Part shown: positions 56,109-64,000 of the stretch, piece after piece | Position numbering within the stretch: position 1 is the first letter of the stretch | Layout of the letters: each line of letters opens with the position of its first letter | Assembly: GCF_021378075.1 (NCBI RefSeq) | Contig: NZ_JAJUOS010000001.1 | Coordinates: forward strand, 372,001 to 436,000 | DNA length: 64,000 bases | From: Rhodobacter flavimaris | Lineage (GTDB): Bacteria; Pseudomonadota; Alphaproteobacteria; Rhodobacterales; Rhodobacteraceae | Direction: 5' to 3' | Notes under the pieces: generated by a model | The model's database searches: none | What the model was told of the DNA's origin: nothing | What the model saw: only the letters and a program-made list of their open reading frames with translations | Translations under genes and position numbers: made by a program

Positions 56109-57680
56109 GTGGCAACGTCCCACCGTACCGAGTACCAGATCGCGATGCTGTGGATGGAAGGGCCGCTGAGCTTCCTTGAACAGCTTTGCATCGCATCGTT
56201 CCGTGACGCGGGCCATCATGTGCGCCTCTATACCTACGGCACCGTGACGGGCATCCCCGAGGGGATCGAGGTGGCCTCGGCCGACGATATCCTGCCGCGC
56301 ACCGATTTCCTCAAGCATGAGCGCACCGGAAGCCCCGCCCTGCATTCCGACCTGTTCCGCTACCATCTTCTGTCCAGGAACGACCGCACAATCTGGGCCG
56401 ATACAGATGCCTATTGCCTGCGCCCCTTCGAGTCTGAGACCGGGCATTTCCATGGCTGGGAGTCGGATAAACACGTGAATGGTGGCGTCCTCGGGCTGCC
56501 GCGCGACAGCGAAACGCTCGGGGCGCTGCTTGAGTTTACCGCCGATGAGTTCGCGATCCCCGACTGGTATGGATCAGACTACGCCCAGGAACTGCGCGCC
56601 GCCGCCCAGGCAGGACAGCCCGTGCACGCCAGCGAAATGCCTTGGGGCGTTTGGGGGCCGCACGCGCTAACGCATTTCCTGCACAAGACCGGCGAGGTGC
56701 AGCACTCCTTTGCACAGCACATGCTTTACCCGTTCACCTTCAAACAGCGGCGGATGATGCTGAAGCCCGGGCTCGACACCGCGCCCTATATCAGGTCCGA
56801 CAGCTTCTCGGTGCATTTCTATGGCCGCCGGATGCGCAAGCGGCTGATCGAGAAAGAGAACGGCGTACCCCCTGCCGACAGCCTGCTCGGGCGGTTGCTG
56901 GCTAAGCACGGCATTGACCCGCGCGAGGCGCCCCTGCCCGCTCTGGACCAGCCACAAACCGACACCTCGATGACCCCGTTACCGATAGCAAAGACAACCA
57001 GTGCAGCCGGAACGAACCTGGGCGATCTCGCGGAGAAATATGGCTCGGACAAAGGGCCAGCGAAGCATCGTTATACCGAGCTTTACAACATGCTGTTCCA
57101 CCCCTACCGGGATCAGCCGATCCGTTTCCTTGAAATGGGGCTGTTCATCGGCGGCCCGGAACATGGCATCAGCGCCGATCGGGAAACGACCGACTTGCCC
57201 TCGGTGAGGATGTGGCTAGAGTTCTTCTCGCAAGCGCATATCCACGGACTGGACGTGTCCGACTTTTCCTGGTTCGAGCATCCGCGCTTCAGCTTTACCC
57301 GCTGCGACATGGACCGGCGCGAAAACATCCGAGACGCGTTCAAGGTTGCGGCGCCCTTCGATATCATTATCGACGATGCCTCGCACGCTTCGCATCATCA
57401 GCAATTCGCGATGCTCGAGTTGTTCCCCAAGTTGAAACCGGGCGGGCTCTACATCATCGAAGACCTGCGCTGGCAACCGCAAGCCTATGAGCGCGCAGGC
57501 ATTACCAAGACGGCGGATCTGTTTCAGTCCTACCTGCATCAGGGCCACTTCCAGCATTCTGACCCCGCGCTGGCGGCCGAATTCGACGCTCTCCGCCCCG
57601 AGATTTCGGGCGCTTTCCTGCATCAGGTGCGTTACCTGAAAGAAAAGCGGGATCAGGTTCTGGTCGTCCACAAGCGTTGA
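56109..57680 (+). CDS. Fusion of GT32-like glycosyltransferase and class I SAM methyltransferase
   Basis: The 523-aa protein has two parts. Residues 8-275 are a GT-A fold glycosyltransferase of GT32/capsular type, with 'LHSDLFRYHLLSR' and the metal motif DTD (Asp98, Asp100) in 'IWADTDAYCLRPF'. Residues 303-520 are a methyltransferase resembling the MycE/CmcI group: 'YGSDKGPAKHRYTELY', motif I 'LEMGLFIGG', 'HGLDVSDFSWF' and the metal-binding 'IIDDASHASHHQQ'. A Pro/Thr-rich linker joins them. It is the first gene of a five-gene run on one strand. Its GT part is a close paralogue of that in the next gene. Confidence 0.8.
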   Translation: MATSHRTEYQIAMLWMEGPLSFLEQLCIASFRDAGHHVRLYTYGTVTGIPEGIEVASADDILPRTDFLKHERTGSPALHSDLFRYHLLSRNDRTIWADTDAYCLRPFESETGHFHGWESDKHVNGGVLGLPRDSETLGALLEFTADEFAIPDWYGSDYAQELRAAAQAGQPVHASEMPWGVWGPHALTHFLHKTGEVQHSFAQHMLYPFTFKQRRMMLKPGLDTAPYIRSDSFSVHFYGRRMRKRLIEKENGVPPADSLLGRLLAKHGIDPREAPLPALDQPQTDTSMTPLPIAKTTSAAGTNLGDLAEKYGSDKGPAKHRYTELYNMLFHPYRDQPIRFLEMGLFIGGPEHGISADRETTDLPSVRMWLEFFSQAHIHGLDVSDFSWFEHPRFSFTRCDMDRRENIRDAFKVAAPFDIIIDDASHASHHQQFAMLELFPKLKPGGLYIIEDLRWQPQAYERAGITKTADLFQSYLHQGHFQHSDPALAAEFDALRPEISGAFLHQVRYLKEKRDQVLVVHKR

Positions 57681-57690
57681 GGAGCGAACG

Positions 57691-59541
57691 ATGGCGCTAT
57701 TCACGATCGGCATGCTGTGGATCGGAGGGCCGTTGAGCTACCTCGAACTGCTGTGCATGCAGTCGTTTCTGGATGCTGGCCATCCAGTCAGGTTCTTCAC
57801 TTATGGTGATGTTCCCAACGTTCCCGACGGTGTCGAGATCGACGATGCCGCAGCTATTCTTCCGGGGCAACCGTTCTTGCGTCATACGCGCAGTGGTTCT
57901 CTCTCGCTTCATGCGGATTTGTTCAGGCTGCGGATGTTGGCGCAGGACGACCGGATCATCTGGGCCGATACTGACGCCTATTGTGTAGCTCCGTGGCTAC
58001 CCCGGGAGGGCCACTATTACGCCTTTCAGGACGAGCAAAACATTGCGAGCGGTGTTCTTGCTCTTCCGCACTCCAGCATCGCACTGGCCGAATTGCTAGC
58101 CAGCACAGAAGACCCCACTGCCATCCCCGAATGGTTGCCTAAACGTCAGCGCATTGCGCTCGAAGCGGCCCAAGCCGCCGGCAAGTCGGTACATGTAGCT
58201 AACATGCCTTGGGGGGCTTGGGGCCCGACAGCGGTAACCCATTTCCTGCGTAAGACCGGTGAAGTCGAGAACGCGCTCCCGTCTAACGTTCTGTATCCGA
58301 TATCGTTTCGGGATCGTGGCAAGATGCTGCAACCAGGCACGATCTCGCTTGACGATTTTGGAGCGCAGACGACCTCGGTTCATTTCTACGGCAGCCGAAT
58401 GCGACGCATGCTGCAACGTCGCCACGCAGGACTTCCTCCCGAGGGATGCCTTATTGACTTGCTGTTGAAGAAACATGGTATAGCCCCTGCGCAAGCGCCG
58501 CTTCCAGCAGAGCACAAGGCCGAGCCAACCTTGCCTGCCGCTCGCCCTCGGGCTAAGTCCGGCAAGCAAGAGACCTTCCTTGCCGTGACCTGCATGAAAG
58601 ACGAAGGCGCCTTCATCCCCGAGTGGATTGCCTTTCATCAGGCGGCGGGCTTTGATCACTTTCTGATCTTCACGAACGACTGCTCGGACGGCACCGACCG
58701 GATGGTTCAACGTCTAGAGGAGCTGGGCATCGCCACCCATCGTGATAACACGCGCGGTCCCAATCAACGCGCAAGCTATCAAATACGTGCTTTTCGGAAA
58801 GTATTGAATGAACCGGTCTACCGCTCTCACGATTGGGCCATGATTTTAGATGCTGACGAATACCTAAATGTTCACTGCGGCGCGAAGACGGTCCAGGATC
58901 TTGTAGCTGCTGTACCCGATGCAGACGCGTTTTCTCTGACATGGCGTGTCTTTGGATGCGGTGGCATCGAACACTACTCGCGTGGCTTCATGACCGAACA
59001 GTTCAATCGCGCAGCCCCACTCGATTGCCCGCGGCCAGCGCAAGCTTGGGGACTGAAAAGCCTTTTCCGAACCAGTGCCTTTGAACGGCTGGGCACCCAT
59101 CGCCCCCTTGTCCCGGTTGGCGGAGATTGGGACGTCATCAAGTGGGTAAACGGTTCCGGCCACTCTATGCCCAAGCGTTACCGCGAGTTGACCAGGGGAA
59201 ATTGGCGCAGCAGCCCCGACTGCGTCGGCTATCATCTGGCGCAGGTGAATCATTACGCGCTCCGCTCGCGCCAATCCTTCCTGCTCAAATCGCTCAAGGG
59301 CACCGTACATGGCGGCATCGACCGCAACCTAGATTATTGGCAAAGGATGAACAGAAACGAGGAGGAGGATCGAACCATCTCGCCCCTGCTTCCAAAAATG
59401 CGCGACTACCACGCAAAGATCATGGCCGATCCTGTCATCTTCAAGCTTTACGAGCGGGCCTGCAACTGGCACGAACAACGCATCCGTGACGCCCTTGCCA
59501 TCGGCCCGATCGCCGAACTCTACGATGAGCTTGGCGCATGA
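57691..59541 (+). CDS. Fusion of GT32-like and GT92-like glycosyltransferases
   Basis: This 616-aa protein has an N-terminal GT32-like domain (1-270, DTD at Asp93 and Asp95 in 'IWADTDAYCVAPW') and a C-terminal GT-A domain of the GT92/DUF23 kind (about 293-610). The latter has 'AVTCMKDEGAFIPEWIAFH', 'DHFLIFTNDCSDGTD' and the DxD-type 'MILDADEYLNV' (Asp387, Asp389). Its second half is paralogous to the gene at 63228. Predicted to be a bifunctional transferase adding two sugars to a glycan. The start follows GAGGAG; the end overlaps the hydrolase gene by 4 bases. GC content falls here relative to the left. Confidence 0.8.
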   Translation: MALFTIGMLWIGGPLSYLELLCMQSFLDAGHPVRFFTYGDVPNVPDGVEIDDAAAILPGQPFLRHTRSGSLSLHADLFRLRMLAQDDRIIWADTDAYCVAPWLPREGHYYAFQDEQNIASGVLALPHSSIALAELLASTEDPTAIPEWLPKRQRIALEAAQAAGKSVHVANMPWGAWGPTAVTHFLRKTGEVENALPSNVLYPISFRDRGKMLQPGTISLDDFGAQTTSVHFYGSRMRRMLQRRHAGLPPEGCLIDLLLKKHGIAPAQAPLPAEHKAEPTLPAARPRAKSGKQETFLAVTCMKDEGAFIPEWIAFHQAAGFDHFLIFTNDCSDGTDRMVQRLEELGIATHRDNTRGPNQRASYQIRAFRKVLNEPVYRSHDWAMILDADEYLNVHCGAKTVQDLVAAVPDADAFSLTWRVFGCGGIEHYSRGFMTEQFNRAAPLDCPRPAQAWGLKSLFRTSAFERLGTHRPLVPVGGDWDVIKWVNGSGHSMPKRYRELTRGNWRSSPDCVGYHLAQVNHYALRSRQSFLLKSLKGTVHGGIDRNLDYWQRMNRNEEEDRTISPLLPKMRDYHAKIMADPVIFKLYERACNWHEQRIRDALAIGPIAELYDELGA

Positions 59542-60503
59542 CGGCACGCGGGGCCCCTTCGAACCCGGATCTATCCGGCCACAGCCGCGACGATTGGCGG
59601 CGCGAATTGATCCGCATCGGAGACGAGTCCGGCTTCTTCCGGGAATTGGGTGGGCAGCATACCGCGTTGCACGTTCGGGCGGGCGATACGCTCGTCGTGA
59701 CTTTCGAGAACCTCGACCATGTTTTCGAGCACGGAGGAAATCGGCTTCCTTGGGGCTTCGACTTTATCCGTTCGCACGGCTGGTCGATCCTTGGGCTTAT
59801 GGCGCATGACTGGACATGGTACCGCGACGTGGCCGTTCACGACTTCTTCGACACGCTGCGCGATGAAGGGTTTTTTGAGCAGTTTTCTCGCGTTGTGTTT
59901 TATGGCGCGTCGATGGGGGGGTATGCGGCGGCGGCGTTCTCTGCGGCGGCTCCGGGGGCCACCGTGATCACGATCAGCCCACAGGCGACACTCGATAAGA
60001 CGCAAGTCCCGTGGGAGACACGTTATTCAAAGGCGTGGGACCGCGACTTTTCGGATCGCTACGGCTTTGCACCCGCCAGCTTGCGGGCGGCCGATAGCGT
60101 CTACCTCCTGTTCGACCCTCACGCAGAACTAGACGCGAACCACGCAGCATTGTTCGACGACCCGAATATCATGAGGCTGCATTGCCGAATGATGGGGCAT
60201 CGCATCGCCTCGGCGATGCAAGGGATGGAAATATTGAAGCCAGTGATCGAAAGCGCGATCGACGGAAGCCTTACCGCCGACGATTTCTATCGCGCTCTAC
60301 GCCGACGGCGCAGGTATACGCGTTATCTCAAGGAGATGCTGGCTCGGTTAGATCAGCGTGGAAACCCTTGGCTCATGTCGTTATTTTGCCAACATTATCT
60401 TGCCTCACGGAAGGGTCCGCTATTTCGACAACACTTAAACGTTGCGAATGCACAACTGGCCCAACAAGGGCGACGGATTCCGGGCACGGAATCGAGTTCA
60501 TAA
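59538..60503 (+). CDS. Alpha/beta-hydrolase-like protein
   Basis: A 321-aa protein with an alpha/beta hydrolase core. The nucleophile elbow is 'FYGASMGGYAAAAFS' (Ser125); Asp193 in 'LLFDPHAELD' and His221 in 'MMGHRIAS' complete a likely Ser-Asp-His triad. The N-terminal 50 residues are not family-like. The same domain forms the C-terminal half of the protein at 61360. An esterase acting on acetylated or lipid-linked sugar is possible, but no substrate is proven. It overlaps the upstream gene by 4 bases (ATGA). Confidence 0.72.
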   Translation: MTARGAPSNPDLSGHSRDDWRRELIRIGDESGFFRELGGQHTALHVRAGDTLVVTFENLDHVFEHGGNRLPWGFDFIRSHGWSILGLMAHDWTWYRDVAVHDFFDTLRDEGFFEQFSRVVFYGASMGGYAAAAFSAAAPGATVITISPQATLDKTQVPWETRYSKAWDRDFSDRYGFAPASLRAADSVYLLFDPHAELDANHAALFDDPNIMRLHCRMMGHRIASAMQGMEILKPVIESAIDGSLTADDFYRALRRRRRYTRYLKEMLARLDQRGNPWLMSLFCQHYLASRKGPLFRQHLNVANAQLAQQGRRIPGTESSS

Positions 60504-60542
60504 CGCTTGATCTATTGCTAAGCAGCAAATACCCCTCGTTGC

Positions 60543-61358
60543 ATGACCAATCAGCATTCACCTAACCGACGCTATGTGAAGCTCCTCCGAATAGTGGATA
60601 TCGGTCAGCATTTTCGTACGCCGCTGCCAAAACAACTGTCCGACGATTACGATATTCCAGCTGATTCCTGGCGTGGCATGGCGCGTCGCCCACAGAAGAA
60701 ATACTTGAATCGCAGAAAGAATATTCGCCGGGCAATGAACCGCGTCAGCTTGTTCTTGCCTGAACTTATGTCCGGACAACCGCAACGTGTTCTTGAGTTG
60801 TCGACCGCCCACGGAGCCTTGCTTGAGGTGCTGCGCTATTACGGTCATGACGTCATCGGCAACGACTACGTCAATATGGTTAGCGGGGAAAACAATGCCG
60901 AACGAGCTCTCTATCGCGGTATCAACGACACAAAATTCTCACGTGATTTCGACGATTTTGGGTTAGCTATCCCGCGCGATGGCGGCGTGATGGATTGGCC
61001 CTACCGACCGATCATCGAGTCCATCGGGATACCGATGAAGCTGTTCGACGCCGGGGTGACCCCATATCCCGCCGAGACAGGCAGTTTCGACTACATCATC
61101 TCGATGCAGGCAATTGAACACTACTGTCATCCGAAAGATTGGTTGAAAGTCGTGGAAGAGATGTGCCGCATCTCACGACGCTGCGTATTCTTGTTGCTAA
61201 ACCCGATGATGCCAGAATTGGCAGAAGATACGCACTACTCAAGCGCGTTCCAAACTGCGCGCGAGGAATTACGTGACTACGACCGAAATGGATTTCGATG
61301 TGTTGGTTGCCATCTGCACTGGGGGCAGGCACTTGGCTTCAAGCTGATGAGTCTCTGA
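60543..61358 (+). CDS. Class I SAM-dependent methyltransferase
   Basis: A 271-aa methyltransferase with motif I 'VLELSTAHGALLEVLRYYG', motif II Asp in 'DVIGNDYVNMV', and 'FDYIISMQAIEHYCHPKDWL' as motif IV/post region typical of UbiE/Methyltransf_11-like enzymes. The N-terminal 85 residues are basic ('RRPQKKYLNRRKNIRR'). GC content is the lowest of the cluster, suggesting separate origin. The start lacks a clear ribosome site. It stands between two hydrolase-domain genes and ends two bases before the next start. Confidence 0.78.
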   Translation: MTNQHSPNRRYVKLLRIVDIGQHFRTPLPKQLSDDYDIPADSWRGMARRPQKKYLNRRKNIRRAMNRVSLFLPELMSGQPQRVLELSTAHGALLEVLRYYGHDVIGNDYVNMVSGENNAERALYRGINDTKFSRDFDDFGLAIPRDGGVMDWPYRPIIESIGIPMKLFDAGVTPYPAETGSFDYIISMQAIEHYCHPKDWLKVVEEMCRISRRCVFLLLNPMMPELAEDTHYSSAFQTAREELRDYDRNGFRCVGCHLHWGQALGFKLMSL

Positions 61359-61359
61359 T

Positions 61360-63237
61360 ATGCTTGTGATGCACATTGGATCACCCAAGACCGGCACAAC
61401 CTCTCTTCAGGGTTTTTTCCATACAAACGAAGTGGCACTGCGGGAACGCGGGATCAACTATATGCGCTCGGGGCGCTCGCATATCGCGCACAATCCATTG
61501 CCGATGGCCGTCGCGCAGCGCGACGCAGCCGCCATTCTTGACGCAATCGTTGCGGAACACAACGCCGCGCCGGACACGGCCCACGTAATCTCGAGTGAGA
61601 TCATGTTCCGTATCATTGTCGCCCGCAGGCTGCGCGAAACTCTGCCCGAGGCGCTGCGCGATCAGACACGCGTTGTCTGCTACCTTCGTCGCCAAGACCT
61701 CTATGCCGAGGCTATTTACAAGCAGCTTGCAAAGAACGGGCTGGTCAAACTGGATCGAGGGGAGTTTCTTTCCGGGCACCTGCCAAAGCTGAAGTATTCC
61801 GCAATCCTAGACACTTATGCCGCAATTTTCGGCGCACAGAACATAGTAGTCCGCGCCTTCGAACGCGAGCGTTTCAAGGGAGGTGACATCGTCGAAGATT
61901 TTGCGTGTGAACATCTCGGTTTGGGATCGCTTGAGGGCTTCTCGCGTCAACCAAGCCAGTCGAACCCGTCTCTCTCGGTCGAACTGACGGAGATGTTGGG
62001 ACGCATCGCTTATGAGCGCCACGCAAATCCGCGCCAGCTGGTCCGCGAACTCAGCAACATGGACGATCCGCTGTTGTTTTCGTCGCGTGATACATTTTCT
62101 TGGTCAGAACGACGAGAGATCATGGCGTACGTCGCTTCAGACAATGAGAAAATCCGGGCGACCTATTTGCCTGACCATGACACGCTTTTCGAACAAGGTG
62201 ATCTGACACGTAATAATAGCGACAACGCATTGGCACCCGAACGTGTCGCTGCGCGTGCTCATGCCGGGGCCCTCGCATTAGCGCGGGCATTGCAGACCCT
62301 CGCCGTTAGCGCACCACCCCATGCGCGGCCCAATCTCGCTCCGCAGTCATTCGCACCCGCTACGCCGCCCGGCCCTGCCTATCCAATCTGGTTTGACGAG
62401 ATCTGCCCCGCCGGCCCGCGGAAAGGCTATTTCCATTGGCTCGGCCACCATGGCGCCAGCTTTGTAGATCGCGGGCCCGAGCATCTTGTCGTAACCTTCG
62501 ACAACCTCCACAATGTGGGCGACATAAGGCCCGAGCGAAACCCTTGGGCAGCAAAGTTTTGCGCTGACAACGGCTGGTCGCATCTTGGAATCATTTCGCA
62601 ACGCCCCGACTGGCTACGCGACGCGGACCTGATCGCATTCTTTCGCGAACAGGCTGATCGAGGCTTTTTCGAACGATTTAGGCGTGTTTCATTTGCCGGA
62701 ACTTCGATGGGGGGGTTTGGCGCAGTTGCATTCTCGGCACTGTCGCCCGGTGCCACCGTTGTCGCATTCAGCCCGCAGAGCACGCTCGACCGCCAGCTCG
62801 TGCCGTGGGAGCGCCGTTTTGCCAAGGGGCGCAGCGCCGACTGGTCACTGCCATTTAGCGACGCGGCACAAGGCATCACGACCGCACGCAAAGTCTGGCT
62901 GATCTACGATCCATTCAACGCGCCTGATCGACGGCATGTCGAACGGCTAGCCGGGCCGAACGTCACCGCTTTGCGCGCACCAGGTCTTGGCCACAAGACG
63001 GCGCTAGCACTTAACCGTATGGGCTTGCTTCAACCGGTGATCGAAAGCGCCCTAGATGGGCAACTGGAGACACGCGCCTTCGCCCAGATGATCCGCGCAC
63101 GCCGCAGCTTGTTCATCTATCGCGAGGAAATGGCGGGATATCTAACCCGGCGCGGCCAAGAAGCTCGAGCCAACCGCCTTCGTGACTTGTTCAAACAAGT
63201 GCGCCGTGCGAGTGGCGGCCGAACCGCCTACGAGTGA
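61360..63237 (+). CDS. Sulfotransferase-like domain fused to alpha/beta hydrolase
   Basis: The 625-aa protein begins with a sulfotransferase-type P-loop 'HIGSPKTGTTSLQGFF' (5'-phosphosulfate-binding loop), with 'RVVCYLRRQDLYAEAIYKQ' as the likely 3'-phosphate-binding strand, in residues 1-310. A linker rich in Ala and Pro (312-340) leads to a hydrolase domain (350-600) with 'FAGTSMGGFGAVAFS' (Ser449), 'LIYDPFNAPD' (Asp517) and 'GLGHKTALAL' (His545). The hydrolase half matches the protein at 59538 in all key blocks. The stop overlaps tail-to-tail with a convergent glycosyltransferase gene. This combination is new to me. Confidence 0.72.
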   Translation: MLVMHIGSPKTGTTSLQGFFHTNEVALRERGINYMRSGRSHIAHNPLPMAVAQRDAAAILDAIVAEHNAAPDTAHVISSEIMFRIIVARRLRETLPEALRDQTRVVCYLRRQDLYAEAIYKQLAKNGLVKLDRGEFLSGHLPKLKYSAILDTYAAIFGAQNIVVRAFERERFKGGDIVEDFACEHLGLGSLEGFSRQPSQSNPSLSVELTEMLGRIAYERHANPRQLVRELSNMDDPLLFSSRDTFSWSERREIMAYVASDNEKIRATYLPDHDTLFEQGDLTRNNSDNALAPERVAARAHAGALALARALQTLAVSAPPHARPNLAPQSFAPATPPGPAYPIWFDEICPAGPRKGYFHWLGHHGASFVDRGPEHLVVTFDNLHNVGDIRPERNPWAAKFCADNGWSHLGIISQRPDWLRDADLIAFFREQADRGFFERFRRVSFAGTSMGGFGAVAFSALSPGATVVAFSPQSTLDRQLVPWERRFAKGRSADWSLPFSDAAQGITTARKVWLIYDPFNAPDRRHVERLAGPNVTALRAPGLGHKTALALNRMGLLQPVIESALDGQLETRAFAQMIRARRSLFIYREEMAGYLTRRGQEARANRLRDLFKQVRRASGGRTAYE

Positions 63238-64000
63238 ACTGTTTCCTGCCGCTCAACAGTAAAGAAAAACCGTGCGGCCGGGTCTTTCTCGGCGATCTCA
63301 TCGGGAATGCAGGTCGGCCCCGCGAGAAACACGTTCGCCCCGAAATGCGCATGCAGGCGCGAGAGGCGCTGCATTATCTCGCTGGTAATCTCGTCAAGGA
63401 ATGCCGCGTAACCTGGGTCGGCGCGTAGCTCGGCGATCTTCGCGCGATGTGCCCCGACGCATTCGGCATGGGCCGTGGCGATCTCGGGGTCGGCCAGCAG
63501 GCGCACCATCTCGGCCCGGGCCTTCGGGAGCATGCGCTGGATCGACGTCTCCTCCTGCGCATTGTTGTTCATTCGGAACCAATAGGCGAGGCCCTGGTCG
63601 CGCTCCACATGGTTCACCCGGCCCCGGTCGCGCTTGACCAGAAAGCTCTCAGCCGAGCGGACGGCGTAGTGATTGAGCTGCACAAGATCATAGCCGTATG
63701 TCTGGGCGTTCGACCGCCAGGCACCACGGTATTCGTCCTCGGGCAAGGGCCGCCCCGAGCCGTTGACCCAGTTGATCCGATCCAGCTTCTGCGCCGAGAA
63801 CCCCTTGGGGCGATGCACGCCAAGCTTGCGGAAGATACCGACATTGGCGAACAGCGTCTTGAAGCCCCAGGCCTGATGCGGCTTGGGCGTGAACTCGGGC
63901 GCGCAGCGGGTGAACTGCTGCGTCACGAAGGCATCGCTGAAATCCGCAATGTCGGCATTGCCAAACAGCCGCCAGGTCATCGAGATCAGGTTGGCCTCGG
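63228..64000 (-). CDS. GT92-like glycosyltransferase, partial
   Basis: The 5' end lies right of the window; 257 residues of the C-terminal part are visible, from 'EANLISMTWRLFGNADIADF' on. It shares the blocks 'HQAWGFKTLFANVG', 'INWVNGSGRPLPE' and 'LVQLNHYAVRSAESFLVKRD' with the C-terminal half of the protein at 57691, so both are GT92/DUF23-type enzymes. The DxD region is outside the window. It is transcribed toward the cluster, and the two converge with a 10-base overlap of coding ends. Confidence 0.82.
   Translation of the reverse strand, partial: EANLISMTWRLFGNADIADFSDAFVTQQFTRCAPEFTPKPHQAWGFKTLFANVGIFRKLGVHRPKGFSAQKLDRINWVNGSGRPLPEDEYRGAWRSNAQTYGYDLVQLNHYAVRSAESFLVKRDRGRVNHVERDQGLAYWFRMNNNAQEETSIQRMLPKARAEMVRLLADPEIATAHAECVGAHRAKIAELRADPGYAAFLDEITSEIMQRLSRLHAHFGANVFLAGPTCIPDEIAEKDPAARFFFTVERQETVHS

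Overview
This 64 kb window is chromosomal DNA of a high-GC alphaproteobacterium. It is most likely a member of the Rhodobacteraceae/Paracoccaceae (Rhodobacter, Gemmobacter, Paracoccus or Rhodovulum relatives). The clues are protein-level resemblance of rpsB-tsf, glgA, aroB-aroK, xerD, fbp, rpe and gph, dense operons with ATGA overlaps, a DddL-type DMSP lyase, and a lanthanide-type PQQ alcohol dehydrogenase. The essential gene pair rpsB-tsf argues for the main chromosome. I see no rRNA, tRNA, CRISPR array or insertion sequence.

Layout. (1) 1-5.5 kb: glycogen operon glgC(partial)-glgA-glgX-pgm. (2) 5.6-23.8 kb: a large C1/alcohol oxidation island. It holds a NosR-like flavo/iron-sulfur membrane protein with its FMN transferase (ApbE), XoxJ-like and PedF-like periplasmic proteins, a nitrate/taurine-type ABC transporter, the PQQ-associated ABC system with its beta-propeller and binding protein, a Sel1 protein, cytochrome c, XoxF methanol dehydrogenase, then a LuxR-type response regulator, a FIST protein and a hybrid histidine kinase. 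Related short DNA motifs recur in the intergenic gaps of this island and probably mark a shared regulon. (3) 24-29.5 kb: class III aminotransferase, LuxR-type regulator, DMSP lyase (dddL), followed by a lower-GC patch with a deaminase, a DUF1330 protein, a quinone oxidoreductase and an AhpD-like gene broken by one stop codon in its CxxC motif. (4) 29.5-36.7 kb: fbp, rpe, metallo-hydrolase, redoxin, gph, then a sulfur block (persulfide dioxygenase-like protein, DUF442 phosphatase/sulfurtransferase, SulP transporter). (5) 36.9-56 kb: LuxR solo, tsf-rpsB, pseudouridine catabolism (psuK-psuG), DUF502 protein, 3-hydroxybutyrate dehydrogenase, a candidate small RNA, a YejA-like peptide-binding protein, XRE-cupin regulator, acyl-CoA synthetase, DsbA-like protein, MFS exporter, aroB-aroK, xerD and a CorC/HlyC protein. 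(6) 56.1-64 kb: an unusual modular cluster of glycosyltransferase, methyltransferase, sulfotransferase-like and serine-hydrolase-like domains, recombined in different fusions.

How the parts fit. The XoxF island couples periplasmic alcohol oxidation to c-type cytochromes, and its transporters may import the lanthanide or another ligand. The two-component genes at its end are the obvious candidate regulators. The DMSP lyase next to an omega-amino-acid aminotransferase suggests metabolism of marine sulfur compounds and three-carbon acids. The cluster at the right end is the best candidate for an undescribed system: paralogous glycosyltransferase domains and paralogous hydrolase domains occur alone and fused to methyltransferase, GT92-like or sulfotransferase-like partners, as expected for decoration of a surface glycan. 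Several assignments there rest on motifs only.
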